A stretch of 64,000 nt of DNA from Paraburkholderia haematera (GTDB taxonomy: Bacteria; Pseudomonadota; Gammaproteobacteria; Burkholderiales; Burkholderiaceae): the NCBI RefSeq assembly GCF_905220975.1, contig NZ_CAJNBK010000009.1:186001-250000 (forward strand), written 5' to 3'. Every line of letters starts with the position of its first letter. Position 1 is the first letter of the stretch. Shown piece by piece: positions 42,003 to 51,613 of this stretch. The notes beneath the pieces were generated by a model, which was not told the origin of the DNA, ran no database searches, and worked only from the letters and a program-made list of their open reading frames with translations. The position numbers were made by a program, and so were the translations under genes.

Positions 42003-45000
42003 TTATCGACTGCGCCCACCCGGATAGATATTGTCGTATCTCCCACGCGATCCTGGATATTGCACATCCCAATGTGACCCGCCATGCGAATCGCCTTTGC
42101 TTTTGTCCGGCGGCCCCGAAGGCACCCACACCTTGCCACTGTCATCGCGCCAGCCATTTCCCCTTCCGTTCGGATTCTTGACCCAATCGTCACCACCTTT
42201 AGGATCTTTGAATCCATCAGCCGCTGTCGGCTTGCCCGGTGCCTTGGGTCCGTCCTTGTCGTAGGCATTTGCAGGTGGCTTGGCCCATGTCGATCCGTCA
42301 AACAGATCGCTAAACCATTGCGGAACACCTCCCGAATCCGGATTGCAACCCGGCCCAGTTGGAGGAGGCATAGGAACCGGAATTGCCTGCAACCCCATCG
42401 GATCGCTGAACTGCACCGGATTGCCACCCACATAAGCATACGCATTCGTCTGCCCACTCGCCCAGCCAACCGGATCCTCACTGATGAACCTTGCTGTGGC
42501 CGGACTGTAATACCTATTCCGGTAGTAATACAACCCCGTCCCATCATTCTCCCGCCCCGTATATTGCTGCGGGTTCACATCCGCCGCACCACTCAGCGTC
42601 GTCGTGCCGTACGGTTCGTACCGGTACTCCGTCACGATCTGCTGGTTCGCGTCCGTCAGCGCAATGACATTGTTGTTCGCGTCGCGCAGAACGTAGCGGT
42701 CCTGACTTGCGTCGTCGCCGATTCGACGGAACATGAGTTCGTCCGGCGCACCCTCACCAAATAGCGAGAACTGGCGCTGTCGGTGGGACCAGTCGTTGTC
42801 CGTGTTCGACAGACTCGGGTCACCGCCTACCCCAAAGTAGTCCGTGCGTGAGCCGTTGATCTTCGCCCAATAGCGGCCGCCGAGCATGTCATGCACGTAG
42901 CTCGCATTCCACGACCCCGACGCCCTGCTCAATTGCGACAGTTGGTCCTGGACGTCCCATCCGTACTGGTTCAGCCCGTCACTGGTCAGGTTTCCGTTCA
43001 GATCGTAAGTGAGCGTCCGGCCGGCCCAACGCGTGAGCTGGTTCGCGCCGTTGTACTGCGCGTCGCTCACTGCCTGTGGCAGGTCGGTTTTCGCGAGACT
43101 ACCGCCCATGCTCGTGCGACGGCCGGCCAGGTCGTAGCCGTACGTCAGGTCACCCAGAACGCTGCCGTCCGCCCTGCGATACGTGATGCCCGTCAACTGG
43201 CTCGCCGCATCCCACGCATAGCTGATCGTGATGCCGTTGCCCAGCGTCGCCTTGCTGCGGCGCCCCAGTGCATCATAGGTGTAGCCGAAGGCTTTTGAAG
43301 TGTCGTCGTTGAGCAGGTACTCCACCTGCGTGACGCGGTGCTCCGTGTCACGCGTGTACTGCACCGTCACCCGGTCGAGCAGGAGACTGCTCAATTCGCG
43401 ACTATCCGGCGCGTACCTGTACTCGATGGTGTGCCCCGGCAAGACCGGCGCCTCGGCCTGTTTTGCCACGTAGCCGGTCACGGCGTCGTAGTAGTAGACC
43501 CGGGTCAGAGTCTGCCCGATGGATGGATCACGCACCCCATATAGCTGGACGCCCGTGAGCCGCCCATTACCATCCCACCCATAGCTCCACTGTCGCAGGG
43601 CCCTCGGTTCGCCTGGAAGGGTGGCCATCCTGAACATCTTGCGTCCAGCCGCGTCGTAGATGAACTCGGTGACCTGTCCCTTCCGGTCGGTCGCTGTCGC
43701 CAGTTGCCCCGCGCTGTTCCACGTGTATGTCTCGCTGTGGCCCAACGGATCGGTCTTGCTAACTGGCCTCCCGACCGCGTTGTATGCGTAGCGCGTTGTC
43801 ACGCCCTTCGGATCGGCATGACTCAGCAGGTGCCCATTGCGATCCCACGTGAAGCGGGTCACGCCGCCCAGCGCATCAGTAATGTCCGTGGTACGGTCCA
43901 GCGCGTCGAGCGTGCGCTTCGTTTTATTGCCCAGCGGATCCTGCACTACCGTCACGCGGCCGGCCGCGTCCGCTGTGTACTGGGTGGTGCGGTTTAGCGG
44001 ATCGGTGATGCTGGTCAGATCCGCGCCGGTATACGTGAACTTCGTCACGCCCTTGAGCGCGTCTGTCACCGTCAGCGGGCGGCCCTGGCTGTCGTTCGTA
44101 AGTGTTGTGCGGTTGCCCACGCGGTCCGTGACCGTGAGCAGGTTGCCCTTCGGGTCGTACGTGTAGACGGTCGCCACGCCCCGCTGCGGGTCGCCCGCCT
44201 GCGCTTCGGTCAGCAACTGGCTATAGCTGTCAAACGTACGCGTGACCAGCGTGCCGGATTGATCAGCCTCGCTCGTGCGGTTGCCGTTAGCGTCGTAGGT
44301 ATAGGCGTACTGGCGATCACCCGCAGTGAGATTCGTCACGCGACCGTTGCCGTCGTATGTGTACGTCTGCACCTGCTGGATCGATTGCCCTGCCGGATAC
44401 GTGTTGCGCACCACCCGCCCGCTTACATCGAACTCGAGCCGGCGGATGCTGCCCCGGCGGTCAGTCACTTCGGTCTTCGTCACCTTGCCGTCAGTGATCG
44501 TATAGGCGAAGCCGAAGGTGCTGCCATCCGCGAGGTTCTGGGCAACCATGCGGTCGTTGTCGTCGTAGGTATTGGTGACCTGAACGTTACTTTCCGGATC
44601 CGTGACCGTCACCAGCCGTGATTTGCTGTCCCAGCCGTATTTCCATACGCCGCCGCCGGCGTCCGTGACCTGCGTGAGGCGGTCCTGGCTGTCGTAGGTA
44701 TAGCTGACCTGACGATTCAGCGGGTCGACCACGCGCGAGATGAGCGGCGTGCCCCGTGCGCCCACGATCGACGTGAACGTAAGCACACGGCCATTCGGAC
44801 CACTGATGCTGGTGACCGCACCGGTTACGCTATTGCGGGTAATCGTCACCGTATTGCCGTTGCGGTCCTGCACACTGCTGAGCCGGTAGATTCCCGCGAC
44901 CATCGTGAAGCGCAGCACGCGGCCATCGCGCAGGGTCAGCACCCTGATGCTGCCGCTTCCATTGCCATTGCTCACTGTGGCTTTGTAATACTCACCCGGG

Positions 45001-45683
45001 CTCGTCAGGTCATCCCAAATCGCGCTGCTGCCCGCACGCAATGCGAATGGCACGCGGATGCCACTCGGCAGGTACAGCTCGACCCGTTGCCGCATGCCAT
45101 TGCTATCCTCCGCACTGATTGCGAGATAACTGTCGTAGTTGAACGTCGTACCGATGCCGAACGCGCCGGCCATCGGCCTGCCCGAGGTGTCGTAGGCGCT
45201 GCTGCGGTACACCCGTGCCAGATCTAGTGCGATCGTGTCGGCGACATGCAGGTCATGGGCAACCAGATGGAACTGGCCCGTGTACAACCTGACCGGGTCG
45301 CCTCCCGAGGAGCTGCTCCCGCAGCCCGCCGTCGCATCAGACGCACAGCCGCCCGCGCCGCCAGGGTTGCCGTCCACACCGTCACCGTCCAGAACCACGG
45401 CTTCGTCAGGCGACTGCGGTTCGACCGTGGTGCCTCCGGAAGAACCGCCACAATAGGCGGCGAACGTAAACGGCTCGCCGCAGGCATAGCCGGATTTATA
45501 GCTGGCGCTCGCCGCGAGCAGTTTGCAACTCGGGTTGGTCGGATAGGCACCGTTTGCTGCATAGTCGTCGGCGCATTCGGCGTACGCATGTGGCGCGACA
45601 AACCATGACATCAGCACGAAGAAGAACAGCACGAGCGGGCGCAAAAGGACCCGACGCGCCGCGAGGGTATCGATGAAGTGCAT
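42003..45683 (-). CDS. rhs: Rhs polymorphic toxin with DUF6531 and a type-37-like tip
   Basis: 1226 residues. Signal peptide (residues 1-35, LVLFFFVLMSWFVAPHAYA). A Cys/Gly/Ser-rich linker leads to a DUF6531 domain from about residue 129 (DPVRLYTGQFHLVAHDLHV). About twenty YD repeats (YxxDGRL-like) form the shell that encloses the tip. The Rhs core ends at RYYSPATARFISEDPVGWA and NPVQFSDPMGL (residue 1098). The remaining 128 residues are the variable toxin: Pro-rich linker, then GWRDDSGKVWVPSG, HGGSHWDVQYPG and YDNIYPGG, resembling polymorphic toxin type 37. The protein has a Sec signal rather than a PAAR domain, so secretion is not by a VgrG-PAAR route. Confidence 0.88.
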   Translation of the reverse strand: MHFIDTLAARRVLLRPLVLFFFVLMSWFVAPHAYAECADDYAANGAYPTNPSCKLLAASASYKSGYACGEPFTFAAYCGGSSGGTTVEPQSPDEAVVLDGDGVDGNPGGAGGCASDATAGCGSSSSGGDPVRLYTGQFHLVAHDLHVADTIALDLARVYRSSAYDTSGRPMAGAFGIGTTFNYDSYLAISAEDSNGMRQRVELYLPSGIRVPFALRAGSSAIWDDLTSPGEYYKATVSNGNGSGSIRVLTLRDGRVLRFTMVAGIYRLSSVQDRNGNTVTITRNSVTGAVTSISGPNGRVLTFTSIVGARGTPLISRVVDPLNRQVSYTYDSQDRLTQVTDAGGGVWKYGWDSKSRLVTVTDPESNVQVTNTYDDNDRMVAQNLADGSTFGFAYTITDGKVTKTEVTDRRGSIRRLEFDVSGRVVRNTYPAGQSIQQVQTYTYDGNGRVTNLTAGDRQYAYTYDANGNRTSEADQSGTLVTRTFDSYSQLLTEAQAGDPQRGVATVYTYDPKGNLLTVTDRVGNRTTLTNDSQGRPLTVTDALKGVTKFTYTGADLTSITDPLNRTTQYTADAAGRVTVVQDPLGNKTKRTLDALDRTTDITDALGGVTRFTWDRNGHLLSHADPKGVTTRYAYNAVGRPVSKTDPLGHSETYTWNSAGQLATATDRKGQVTEFIYDAAGRKMFRMATLPGEPRALRQWSYGWDGNGRLTGVQLYGVRDPSIGQTLTRVYYYDAVTGYVAKQAEAPVLPGHTIEYRYAPDSRELSSLLLDRVTVQYTRDTEHRVTQVEYLLNDDTSKAFGYTYDALGRRSKATLGNGITISYAWDAASQLTGITYRRADGSVLGDLTYGYDLAGRRTSMGGSLAKTDLPQAVSDAQYNGANQLTRWAGRTLTYDLNGNLTSDGLNQYGWDVQDQLSQLSRASGSWNASYVHDMLGGRYWAKINGSRTDYFGVGGDPSLSNTDNDWSHRQRQFSLFGEGAPDELMFRRIGDDASQDRYVLRDANNNVIALTDANQQIVTEYRYEPYGTTTLSGAADVNPQQYTGRENDGTGLYYYRNRYYSPATARFISEDPVGWASGQTNAYAYVGGNPVQFSDPMGLQAIPVPMPPPTGPGCNPDSGGVPQWFSDLFDGSTWAKPPANAYDKDGPKAPGKPTAADGFKDPKGGDDWVKNPNGRGNGWRDDSGKVWVPSGPPDKSKGDSHGGSHWDVQYPGSRGRYDNIYPGGRSR

Positions 45684-45724
45684 AAAGGTCTGAAAGAGAC
45701 TGAGGAAGGGAGGGCGTCGCGAAC

Positions 45725-46081
45725 CTACCGCGCGCTGGCCTGAGTCAAGGCCCGCGACGATGCCGATTTGCCGGCATCAGATACAGGCGAAGGACCTACG
45801 TCGTTCACCGGCGACATCGAAGACGCCACCCCCTGCCGCCGAATCGCCGTGATATTGCCGGCCGCGTCGTAGTCGTAATACGCAGTCGCGCCCGCGACAG
45901 TCACCGAGGTGAGGCGGCCCAGCGCGTCGTATCCGTAGGTGACGTCATCGGCTTGGGCAGGCGTCACAGACATGAGTAAGCAAACCACAGCGCAACAACT
46001 CGCTACGCGCCCGACTGGCACCCGGAGACTTTCGCGGCAAGTCTCCGCACGGGAATGCATGCGCCTAGATGGATCAAACAT
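45725..46081 (-). CDS. Small exported protein with YD repeats upstream of rhs
   Basis: 118 residues. The ATG at 46081 is preferred over 46087 because GGAGG lies exactly six bases before it. A signal peptide-like segment (RVASCCAVVCLLMSVTPAQA) is followed by one and a half YD repeats (DVTYGYDALGRLTSVTVAG, YYDYDAAGNITAIRR) and a disordered Ser/Pro tail. It starts the rhs transcript, 41 bases before the big gene. It could be a leader protein or a remnant of an rhs N-terminus; its role is unknown. Confidence 0.72.
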   Translation of the reverse strand: MFDPSRRMHSRAETCRESLRVPVGRVASCCAVVCLLMSVTPAQADDVTYGYDALGRLTSVTVAGATAYYDYDAAGNITAIRRQGVASSMSPVNDVGPSPVSDAGKSASSRALTQASAR

Positions 46082-46394
46082 CGACATCCTCCAACCATAT
46101 TTATAGGTTTACTAATTGATTGGACGATATTCAAAAGCGAATCGAATTTATAGAGGATGGTTCTCTAATTGTGTAGTAACTTTCCTACGCGGCGGTCGAA
46201 CTTTGAGGGAACTATGCGCCAGCGCAAAATGCGTCCACCAAATACGTCGATCACGCTAGTCAATGGACTCCTCGACGTGTCCATACTGTTGGCCCCAAAA
46301 AAACAAAGGGCGCACCACCCAGTGCGCCCTTCGCCTTCCTGCCATTGCGGTACTACATCAACCGCCCACCAAACTCATCACACGCTAAAAAACA
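46082..46394. other. AT-rich promoter region of the rhs island and MFS terminator
   Basis: 313 bases without a gene. 46090-46200 is AT-rich compared with flanks (tracts such as ATATTTATAGG and GAATTTATAGAGG), suiting an island promoter read leftward into the YD-repeat gene. The right part carries the terminator of the leftward MFS gene. Confidence 0.5.
46297..46331 (-). terminator. Rho-independent terminator of the aromatic operon
   Basis: Ten-base arms AAGGGCGCAC (46306-46315) and GTGCGCCCTT (46322-46331) with a six-base loop, followed leftward by seven A on the plus strand, that is a U-run for the minus-strand transcript. It lies 64 bases after the MFS stop. Confidence 0.85.
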
Positions 46395-47798
46395 TTAAGC
46401 CTCGAGCTGCTCCAGCACCTTGCCCTTGGTCTCGATCCCCAGAAAGTGCACCGCAATCGCCGCAATGAACGGCACGGCCGCGAGAATATAAAACGCCACT
46501 TGCAGATTGCCACCGATCATCGTCTTCGACACGATAGCCGGCGCGAAGATCGCCGCCACCTTCAGCCACGCGCCGCCGACACCACAACCCATCGCACGGA
46601 TGCTGGTCGGATACAACTCCGGCGTGTACACATAAGCCGTGATAAAGCCGCAAGCGAGGAAACCGAGCGCGAACGCGCAGCACGTCGCCACCACATACAC
46701 CGACGCGTTGTGGAACACACCCGCAAGCAGCAACGACAATGCACACGCTACGAACGACAAATTGATGATCGGCTTGCGACCCACCTTGTCGACCAGCAAC
46801 GCACACGTCAGCGAACCCACCACACCCAGCACCGAAGCCGCCACCGCCAGATTCAACGCCAGTTGCAGCGGCGCGTGATAAACCGTGCGATAGATCGTCG
46901 GCAGCCACGTCGACAAGCCATACTGAATAAAGCCGCACGTAATCCACAACATCGCCACAGCCATCGTGCGCTTCAGATAGGCCGGGCCGAACAGGTCACC
47001 CATACGGCGCTTCGGATGACGATTGGCCATTGCCTCGAATTCGGCCGAATTAAGAACTGGCGGCAGCGGACCCTTCACAGCGCGCTCGAAAGCGTGCGCC
47101 GCAACATCGGCGTCGGCCATCCGTTCACGTTCGGCGAGCCAGCGCGGTGATTCCGGCACCAGCTTGCGCAGCACGAAAAACAGGATCAACGGCATGCCGC
47201 CGATAAAGTACATCGCCTGCCAGCCGAAACGCGGCACGATCCATGCACCCAACGCGTTCGATGCGAGCAATCCAACCGGAAAAACGATTTCATACAACAG
47301 CACGAAACGGCCACGGCCATGCGCGCGGCTGATCTCGTTGATATAGGTCGCCGCCACGGGCAATTCGCCGCCGAGCCCGAGCCCTTGAATCACGCGCAAC
47401 ACGACAAACGCCGCGAAGGTCGGCGCAAAGCCGCAAGCAATACTCGTGATGCCGATGATCCCCGAGCTCAACGCAATCGCTTTCACGCGGCCCTTGCGCT
47501 CTGCGTACCACGGGAACACGAACGCGCCGATCAATTGCCCGACCGAACCGGAGCCGATCAGAAAGCCGATTTCCCACGGCGTCAGATGCCACTTCGCAAT
47601 CAGGATCGGCAGCGTGGCCGCGATCGCGATCACGTCGAAGCCGTCGAAGAACGTTGCGAGACCGATCAGTATGCGCGCGCGCACCTGCATCGCATTCTTC
47701 GGCAAGCGCTCGAGCCGCGCGATGATCGAGCCCCGGGTCACGGGGCCTGAGACACCGGCGCTGCTGCGGTCCCCCATGGTGTTGTCGATGGTTCTCAT
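46395..47798 (-). CDS. MFS transporter, aromatic acid:H+ symporter-like
   Basis: 467 residues from ATG 47798 (a frame to 47831 would overlap the reductase gene). Twelve membrane helices. Family signatures are FFDGFDVIAIAATLPIL in helix 1 (D-G-F-D motif of the AAHS group), GRVKAIALSSGI in loop 2-3, RVIQGLGLGGELPVA in helix 4 and the repeat VDKVGRKPIINLS in loop 8-9. Last gene of the long aromatic operon, 25 bases after the reductase gene, so it probably imports the operon's substrate. Confidence 0.9.
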   Translation of the reverse strand: MRTIDNTMGDRSSAGVSGPVTRGSIIARLERLPKNAMQVRARILIGLATFFDGFDVIAIAATLPILIAKWHLTPWEIGFLIGSGSVGQLIGAFVFPWYAERKGRVKAIALSSGIIGITSIACGFAPTFAAFVVLRVIQGLGLGGELPVAATYINEISRAHGRGRFVLLYEIVFPVGLLASNALGAWIVPRFGWQAMYFIGGMPLILFFVLRKLVPESPRWLAERERMADADVAAHAFERAVKGPLPPVLNSAEFEAMANRHPKRRMGDLFGPAYLKRTMAVAMLWITCGFIQYGLSTWLPTIYRTVYHAPLQLALNLAVAASVLGVVGSLTCALLVDKVGRKPIINLSFVACALSLLLAGVFHNASVYVVATCCAFALGFLACGFITAYVYTPELYPTSIRAMGCGVGGAWLKVAAIFAPAIVSKTMIGGNLQVAFYILAAVPFIAAIAVHFLGIETKGKVLEQLEA

Positions 47799-47823
47799 GC
47801 CGTGGTGCCGTCCGTAGATGTGG

Positions 47824-49089
47824 TTAGGCAAGCGCCGTTGAGGCGTCGGTCAGGGTGGCCAGGTCGATGGTTCGGCCCTGGTTCATCCACTTGCGCGACA
47901 GTTTCAGTTCGCGTGGGGTGTTGATGGCGATCACGCCGCGAATCGTGCCGTCTTCCAGATGGAAAAGCGTGGCGCGTTTGCCCGGTACATCGCCGCGTAC
48001 GGCGAGTTGCGCATCGCCCGGAATGTCGCCGAGGATTTGCAGGTTCACGTCGTATTGATCGGACCAGAACCACGGAATGTCCGCATACGGTTCGAAATTG
48101 CCAAGCAACGCTTTCGCCGCCGAGATCGCCTGGTTCTGCGCGTTGGCCCATGATTCGAGCCGCACGCGGCGCTTCAACCACGCGCTCGGATGATTTGCGA
48201 CGTCGCCGCACGCGAAGATGCGCGGGTCGTCGGTCGCGCCGAAATGATCGACGACGATGCCGTCTTCCACCTTGATGCCCGCTGCTTCCGCGAGCGCCGT
48301 GTGGGGCGTGAGGCCGATACCGGCGACCGCGAAATCGGCGTCCAGAGTGGAACCGTCAGCGAACGTTGCACGAATACGGTTGGCGTCGTTCGGATGATCC
48401 GCAATCGAGACGAGCGACGCGTTCAAGCGCACGTCCACGCCATTCTCGCGATGCAGTTGCAGCAGGAAATCCGACACCATCGGCGGCAATGAGCGGGCGC
48501 ACAGACGCCGCGCGCCTTCCACCACCGACGCTTGCACGCCGAGCTTGCGCGCAGTGGCCGCGACTTCGAGACCGATCCACCCGCCGCCTACAACGAGCAC
48601 GCGCTTGCTTGCGCGCAGCCGTTCGCCGAGCACGACGGCTTCGTCGAGCGTACGCAGATAGGTGATGTGCGAGGTCTTCACCAACGATTCCGGCAAGCGG
48701 CGCGCCGCGCCGCCCGTAGCGATCACGAGACGGTCGTATTGCACCTCGCGGCCCGACTGTGTGCGCACGATGCGTTGTTCGCGATCGATCGATGTCGCGC
48801 AGTCCGGTTGCCATGCTTCGACGTTGAGCGCGTCGAAATCTTCCGGCTTCACAAGGCGCACGGTTTCGATATCGGCTTCACCCGAGAGCACGGCCTTCGA
48901 CAGTGGCGGCCGCTCGTACGGCAAATGAATCTCGTCGGCGATCATCACGAGGCGGCCGTCGAAGCCTTCCTTGCGCAACGTCTTCACGACCCAACCCGCC
49001 GCCTGACCACCGCCGATCACGACGATCGTGCGCGGCGCTTCGAGTCCGGCATGCGCGGCTTGAGCCTTTGCAGCAGCAGCGTCAGTCAT
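47824..49089 (-). CDS. Ferredoxin reductase of a Rieske oxygenase system
   Basis: 421 residues. FAD-binding TIVVIGGGQAAGWVVKTLR (GxGxxG), NAD-binding VLVVGGGWIGLEVAA and the second FAD contact IFACGDVANHPS place it with BphA4/PuR/ThcD-type flavoproteins that move electrons from NADH to a ferredoxin. The C-terminal dimer domain has WFWSDQYDVNLQILG. Overlaps the VOC gene's end by eight bases. The Rieske ferredoxin and oxygenase of the same operon lie about 10 kb upstream. Confidence 0.92.
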   Translation of the reverse strand: MTDAAAAKAQAAHAGLEAPRTIVVIGGGQAAGWVVKTLRKEGFDGRLVMIADEIHLPYERPPLSKAVLSGEADIETVRLVKPEDFDALNVEAWQPDCATSIDREQRIVRTQSGREVQYDRLVIATGGAARRLPESLVKTSHITYLRTLDEAVVLGERLRASKRVLVVGGGWIGLEVAATARKLGVQASVVEGARRLCARSLPPMVSDFLLQLHRENGVDVRLNASLVSIADHPNDANRIRATFADGSTLDADFAVAGIGLTPHTALAEAAGIKVEDGIVVDHFGATDDPRIFACGDVANHPSAWLKRRVRLESWANAQNQAISAAKALLGNFEPYADIPWFWSDQYDVNLQILGDIPGDAQLAVRGDVPGKRATLFHLEDGTIRGVIAINTPRELKLSRKWMNQGRTIDLATLTDASTALA

Positions 49090-50047
49090 TTTTCCGCTCC
49101 GTCATGAACTTGCCTTCCGGCGCCTTCGCGTTTTTCTGGCGACGCGTATTGCCGTCGATGCCGCCGTCGATCGCCCATTCGGCGAACACGGTCGGACCCG
49201 GTTCGAAATCGCGCGGCTGCCATTCGGGCGTGAGCTGGTCTTCGTCGGCGTAGTACTCGATCAGGCCGCCAGCCGGATTCTGGAAGTACCAAAAATACGC
49301 CGACGAAACCGGATGACGCCCCGGGCCAAGTTGCGTATCCCAACCGCAACGGCTGACGTGCATGCCGCCGCCGAACACTTCGTGGATATCGCGCACGGTA
49401 AACGCGACGTGATTGAGACCGCGCTTGCCGCCCGGCAGGGCCAGCAAAAAAATGTCATGGTGGCCTCCGTGCGGCGCGCAGCGCATGAACGCGCCGCGGC
49501 CCGGATAACGGTCCGACATTTCGAAACCGAGCAACTCCTGATAAAACTTTTCCTGTTCCGCGAGTTGATTCGTGAAGAACACCACGTGACCCACTTCGAC
49601 CGGTTCGGCGCGTTCGTAAATCGGCGACGGTTGATCGACGCGCAGCGTTTGCCCCCACACGTTCGAAGGCGAACCGTGAATATCGAGCGCACGCTTGCGG
49701 GTCACTTCAACGCGAATCGCCATGCCGTTCGGGTCAATACAACCCACAGCGTCTGCCGTTTCGAAGTGACCCGGCTGACCGGCGAAGCGGCCGCGCAGTT
49801 CGTCGAGTTCACCTTTCGTTGCCACGCCCCAGGTCACTTCACGTAGCGTCGGACCTTCTTCGAACGCGGGCGGCAGCGACGGGTCGTTCGCATCGACGGC
49901 GAGAATCGTGCAGCCGTTCAGCGTTTCAAAGCGCGCGTGCTTCTCGTCGTGCTCGATCTCTTTCAGGCCCCAGTCCGCGAAAAACCGCCGACAGGTCGCG
50001 AGATCCGTCACGCCGTAAATAATCTGTTCAATGCCGAGAATCGTCAT
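49082..50047 (-). CDS. Extradiol dioxygenase-like VOC protein
   Basis: 321 residues from ATG 50047. Two vicinal-oxygen-chelate modules. Metal ligands of the catalytic module are His in VGHVVFFTNQ, His in GLNHVAFTVRD and Glu in GGLIEYYADED, the 2-His-1-carboxylate triad of catechol 2,3-dioxygenase. The C-terminal tail of about 40 residues is polar and extra. It probably opens a catecholic ring between a hydroxylated and adjacent carbon. It overlaps the reductase gene and follows the ALDH gene by 35 bases. Confidence 0.87.
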   Translation of the reverse strand: MTILGIEQIIYGVTDLATCRRFFADWGLKEIEHDEKHARFETLNGCTILAVDANDPSLPPAFEEGPTLREVTWGVATKGELDELRGRFAGQPGHFETADAVGCIDPNGMAIRVEVTRKRALDIHGSPSNVWGQTLRVDQPSPIYERAEPVEVGHVVFFTNQLAEQEKFYQELLGFEMSDRYPGRGAFMRCAPHGGHHDIFLLALPGGKRGLNHVAFTVRDIHEVFGGGMHVSRCGWDTQLGPGRHPVSSAYFWYFQNPAGGLIEYYADEDQLTPEWQPRDFEPGPTVFAEWAIDGGIDGNTRRQKNAKAPEGKFMTERKND

Positions 50048-50082
50048 AACGTGCCTCTTACGTATCTTGCGTATCTTGCGTA

Positions 50083-51573
50083 TTAGTTCGCCCACGCCAG
50101 CGGCGCGTCGTTCAAGCCCCAGTAGAGGCTCTTCTGCTGCATGTATTCGCGGATGCCGAGACGGCCTTTCTCGCGTCCCATGCCGCTCTCCTTCCAGCCG
50201 CTAAACGGCGTCGAGATCGAGAACAGCTTGTAGGTGTTGATCCACACAGTGCCGGTCTCAAGCGCGCGGGCGATCCGGTAGGCGCGTTTGTAATCGCGCG
50301 TCCAGATGCCGGCCGCGAGGCCGAACACACTGTCGTTCGCTTCTTGCAGCAGCGATGCTTCGTCGTCGAACGGCATGGCGACCAGCACCGGACCGAAGAT
50401 CTCTTCCTGACAAATTCGAGCGTCGTTCGTGAGGCCTTCGAGAATCGTCGGCTGGAAATAGGTGCCTGCCTCGCGGCCATCGCCAACCGGACGTTCGCCG
50501 CCGCACAGCAGGCGGCCGCCTTCTTCCAGACCCAACGCGACGTAACGTTCGACGGTTTCGCGATGCGCTGCGGTAATGAGCGGACCCATCTGCGTTTCCG
50601 CACGCGACGGATCGCCGACGCGCAACTTGCGTGCGCCTTCCGCGAGACGTTTCATGAACGCGTCGTAGATCGAGCGCTGCACGAACAGGCGCGAACCCGC
50701 GATGCATGCTTCACCCGACGAACTGAAAATGCCGTACAGCACACCGTTGACTGCGTGGTCGAGATCGGCGTCGTCGAATACGATGGTCGGCGACTTGCCG
50801 CCCAGTTCGAGCGAGACCGGCATCAGCTTGTCAGCGGCAATACGCGCAATACCGCGGCCGACTTCCGTGCCACCCGTGAACGACACTTTCTTGACCAGCG
50901 GGTGGCGCACCAACACGTCGCCGATCACCGAACCTTTACCGGGCACCACGCTAATGACGCCCTTCGGCACACCCGCTTCTTCACAGATGCGAGCCAACGC
51001 AAGCGACGCCAAAGGCGTGACTTCAGCCGGCTTCAGCACCACGGCGTTGCCACCTGCCAGCGCCGGGGCCAGCTTCTGCGCGTCGGAAGCAATCGGCGAA
51101 TTCCACGGCGTAATCGCCGCGATCACACCGATTGGCTCGTAAATACTCATCGTCAGATAGTCGCCACGCGAGGGCGTGACTTCTTCGTCGAGCGTTTCGA
51201 GGCACGCCGCGAAATAGCGAAACGTGTTGGCAGCGCTCGCCACCAGCACGCGCGTTTCGCCAATCGGCTTGCCGTTGTCGCGACGCTGCAATTGCGCGAG
51301 TGCTTCGTGACGCGCCATGATCAGATCGGCGATGCGATACAGAATCAGTGCGCGTTGATGCGGCTTCAAACCAGACCAATCCGCGCGGCGCCATGCGATA
51401 TCCGCAGCTTCCACGGCTTCGCGGGCGTCGTCGGCATTCGCCGTCGAGATTTCCATGTTGACCGACTGATCCGCCGGATACAGGCTTTTGTACGGGTTGC
51501 CACGCCCTTGCCGCCATTCGCCGCCAATGAAAATATCGCCGGTGGGCACGAGGCTGGTATCGAAGTGAGTCAT
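50083..51573 (-). CDS. Aldehyde dehydrogenase
   Basis: 496 residues. NAD binding and catalysis: PWNSPIASDAQKLAPALAGGN, SFTGGTEVGRGIA, the general base Glu in SLELGGKSP, the nucleophile Cys in GEACIAGSR, and EEIFGPVL with SGWKESGMGREKG near the C-terminus. Position next to an extradiol dioxygenase suggests oxidation of a ring-cleavage semialdehyde (2-hydroxymuconate-semialdehyde dehydrogenase-like), but a simple aldehyde is equally possible. The gene lies between the aspartate dehydrogenase-like and VOC genes. Confidence 0.92.
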   Translation of the reverse strand: MTHFDTSLVPTGDIFIGGEWRQGRGNPYKSLYPADQSVNMEISTANADDAREAVEAADIAWRRADWSGLKPHQRALILYRIADLIMARHEALAQLQRRDNGKPIGETRVLVASAANTFRYFAACLETLDEEVTPSRGDYLTMSIYEPIGVIAAITPWNSPIASDAQKLAPALAGGNAVVLKPAEVTPLASLALARICEEAGVPKGVISVVPGKGSVIGDVLVRHPLVKKVSFTGGTEVGRGIARIAADKLMPVSLELGGKSPTIVFDDADLDHAVNGVLYGIFSSSGEACIAGSRLFVQRSIYDAFMKRLAEGARKLRVGDPSRAETQMGPLITAAHRETVERYVALGLEEGGRLLCGGERPVGDGREAGTYFQPTILEGLTNDARICQEEIFGPVLVAMPFDDEASLLQEANDSVFGLAAGIWTRDYKRAYRIARALETGTVWINTYKLFSISTPFSGWKESGMGREKGRLGIREYMQQKSLYWGLNDAPLAWAN

Positions 51574-51613
51574 GTCGGTCGTTCCGGTTTGCTTCAGCTA
51601 ATCAGCTAATGTC

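Noticed and set aside
46023..46047. Hairpin CGGAGACT/AGTCTCCG as a terminator or attenuator
   Set aside because: It lies inside the coding frame of the YD-repeat gene and has no U-run.
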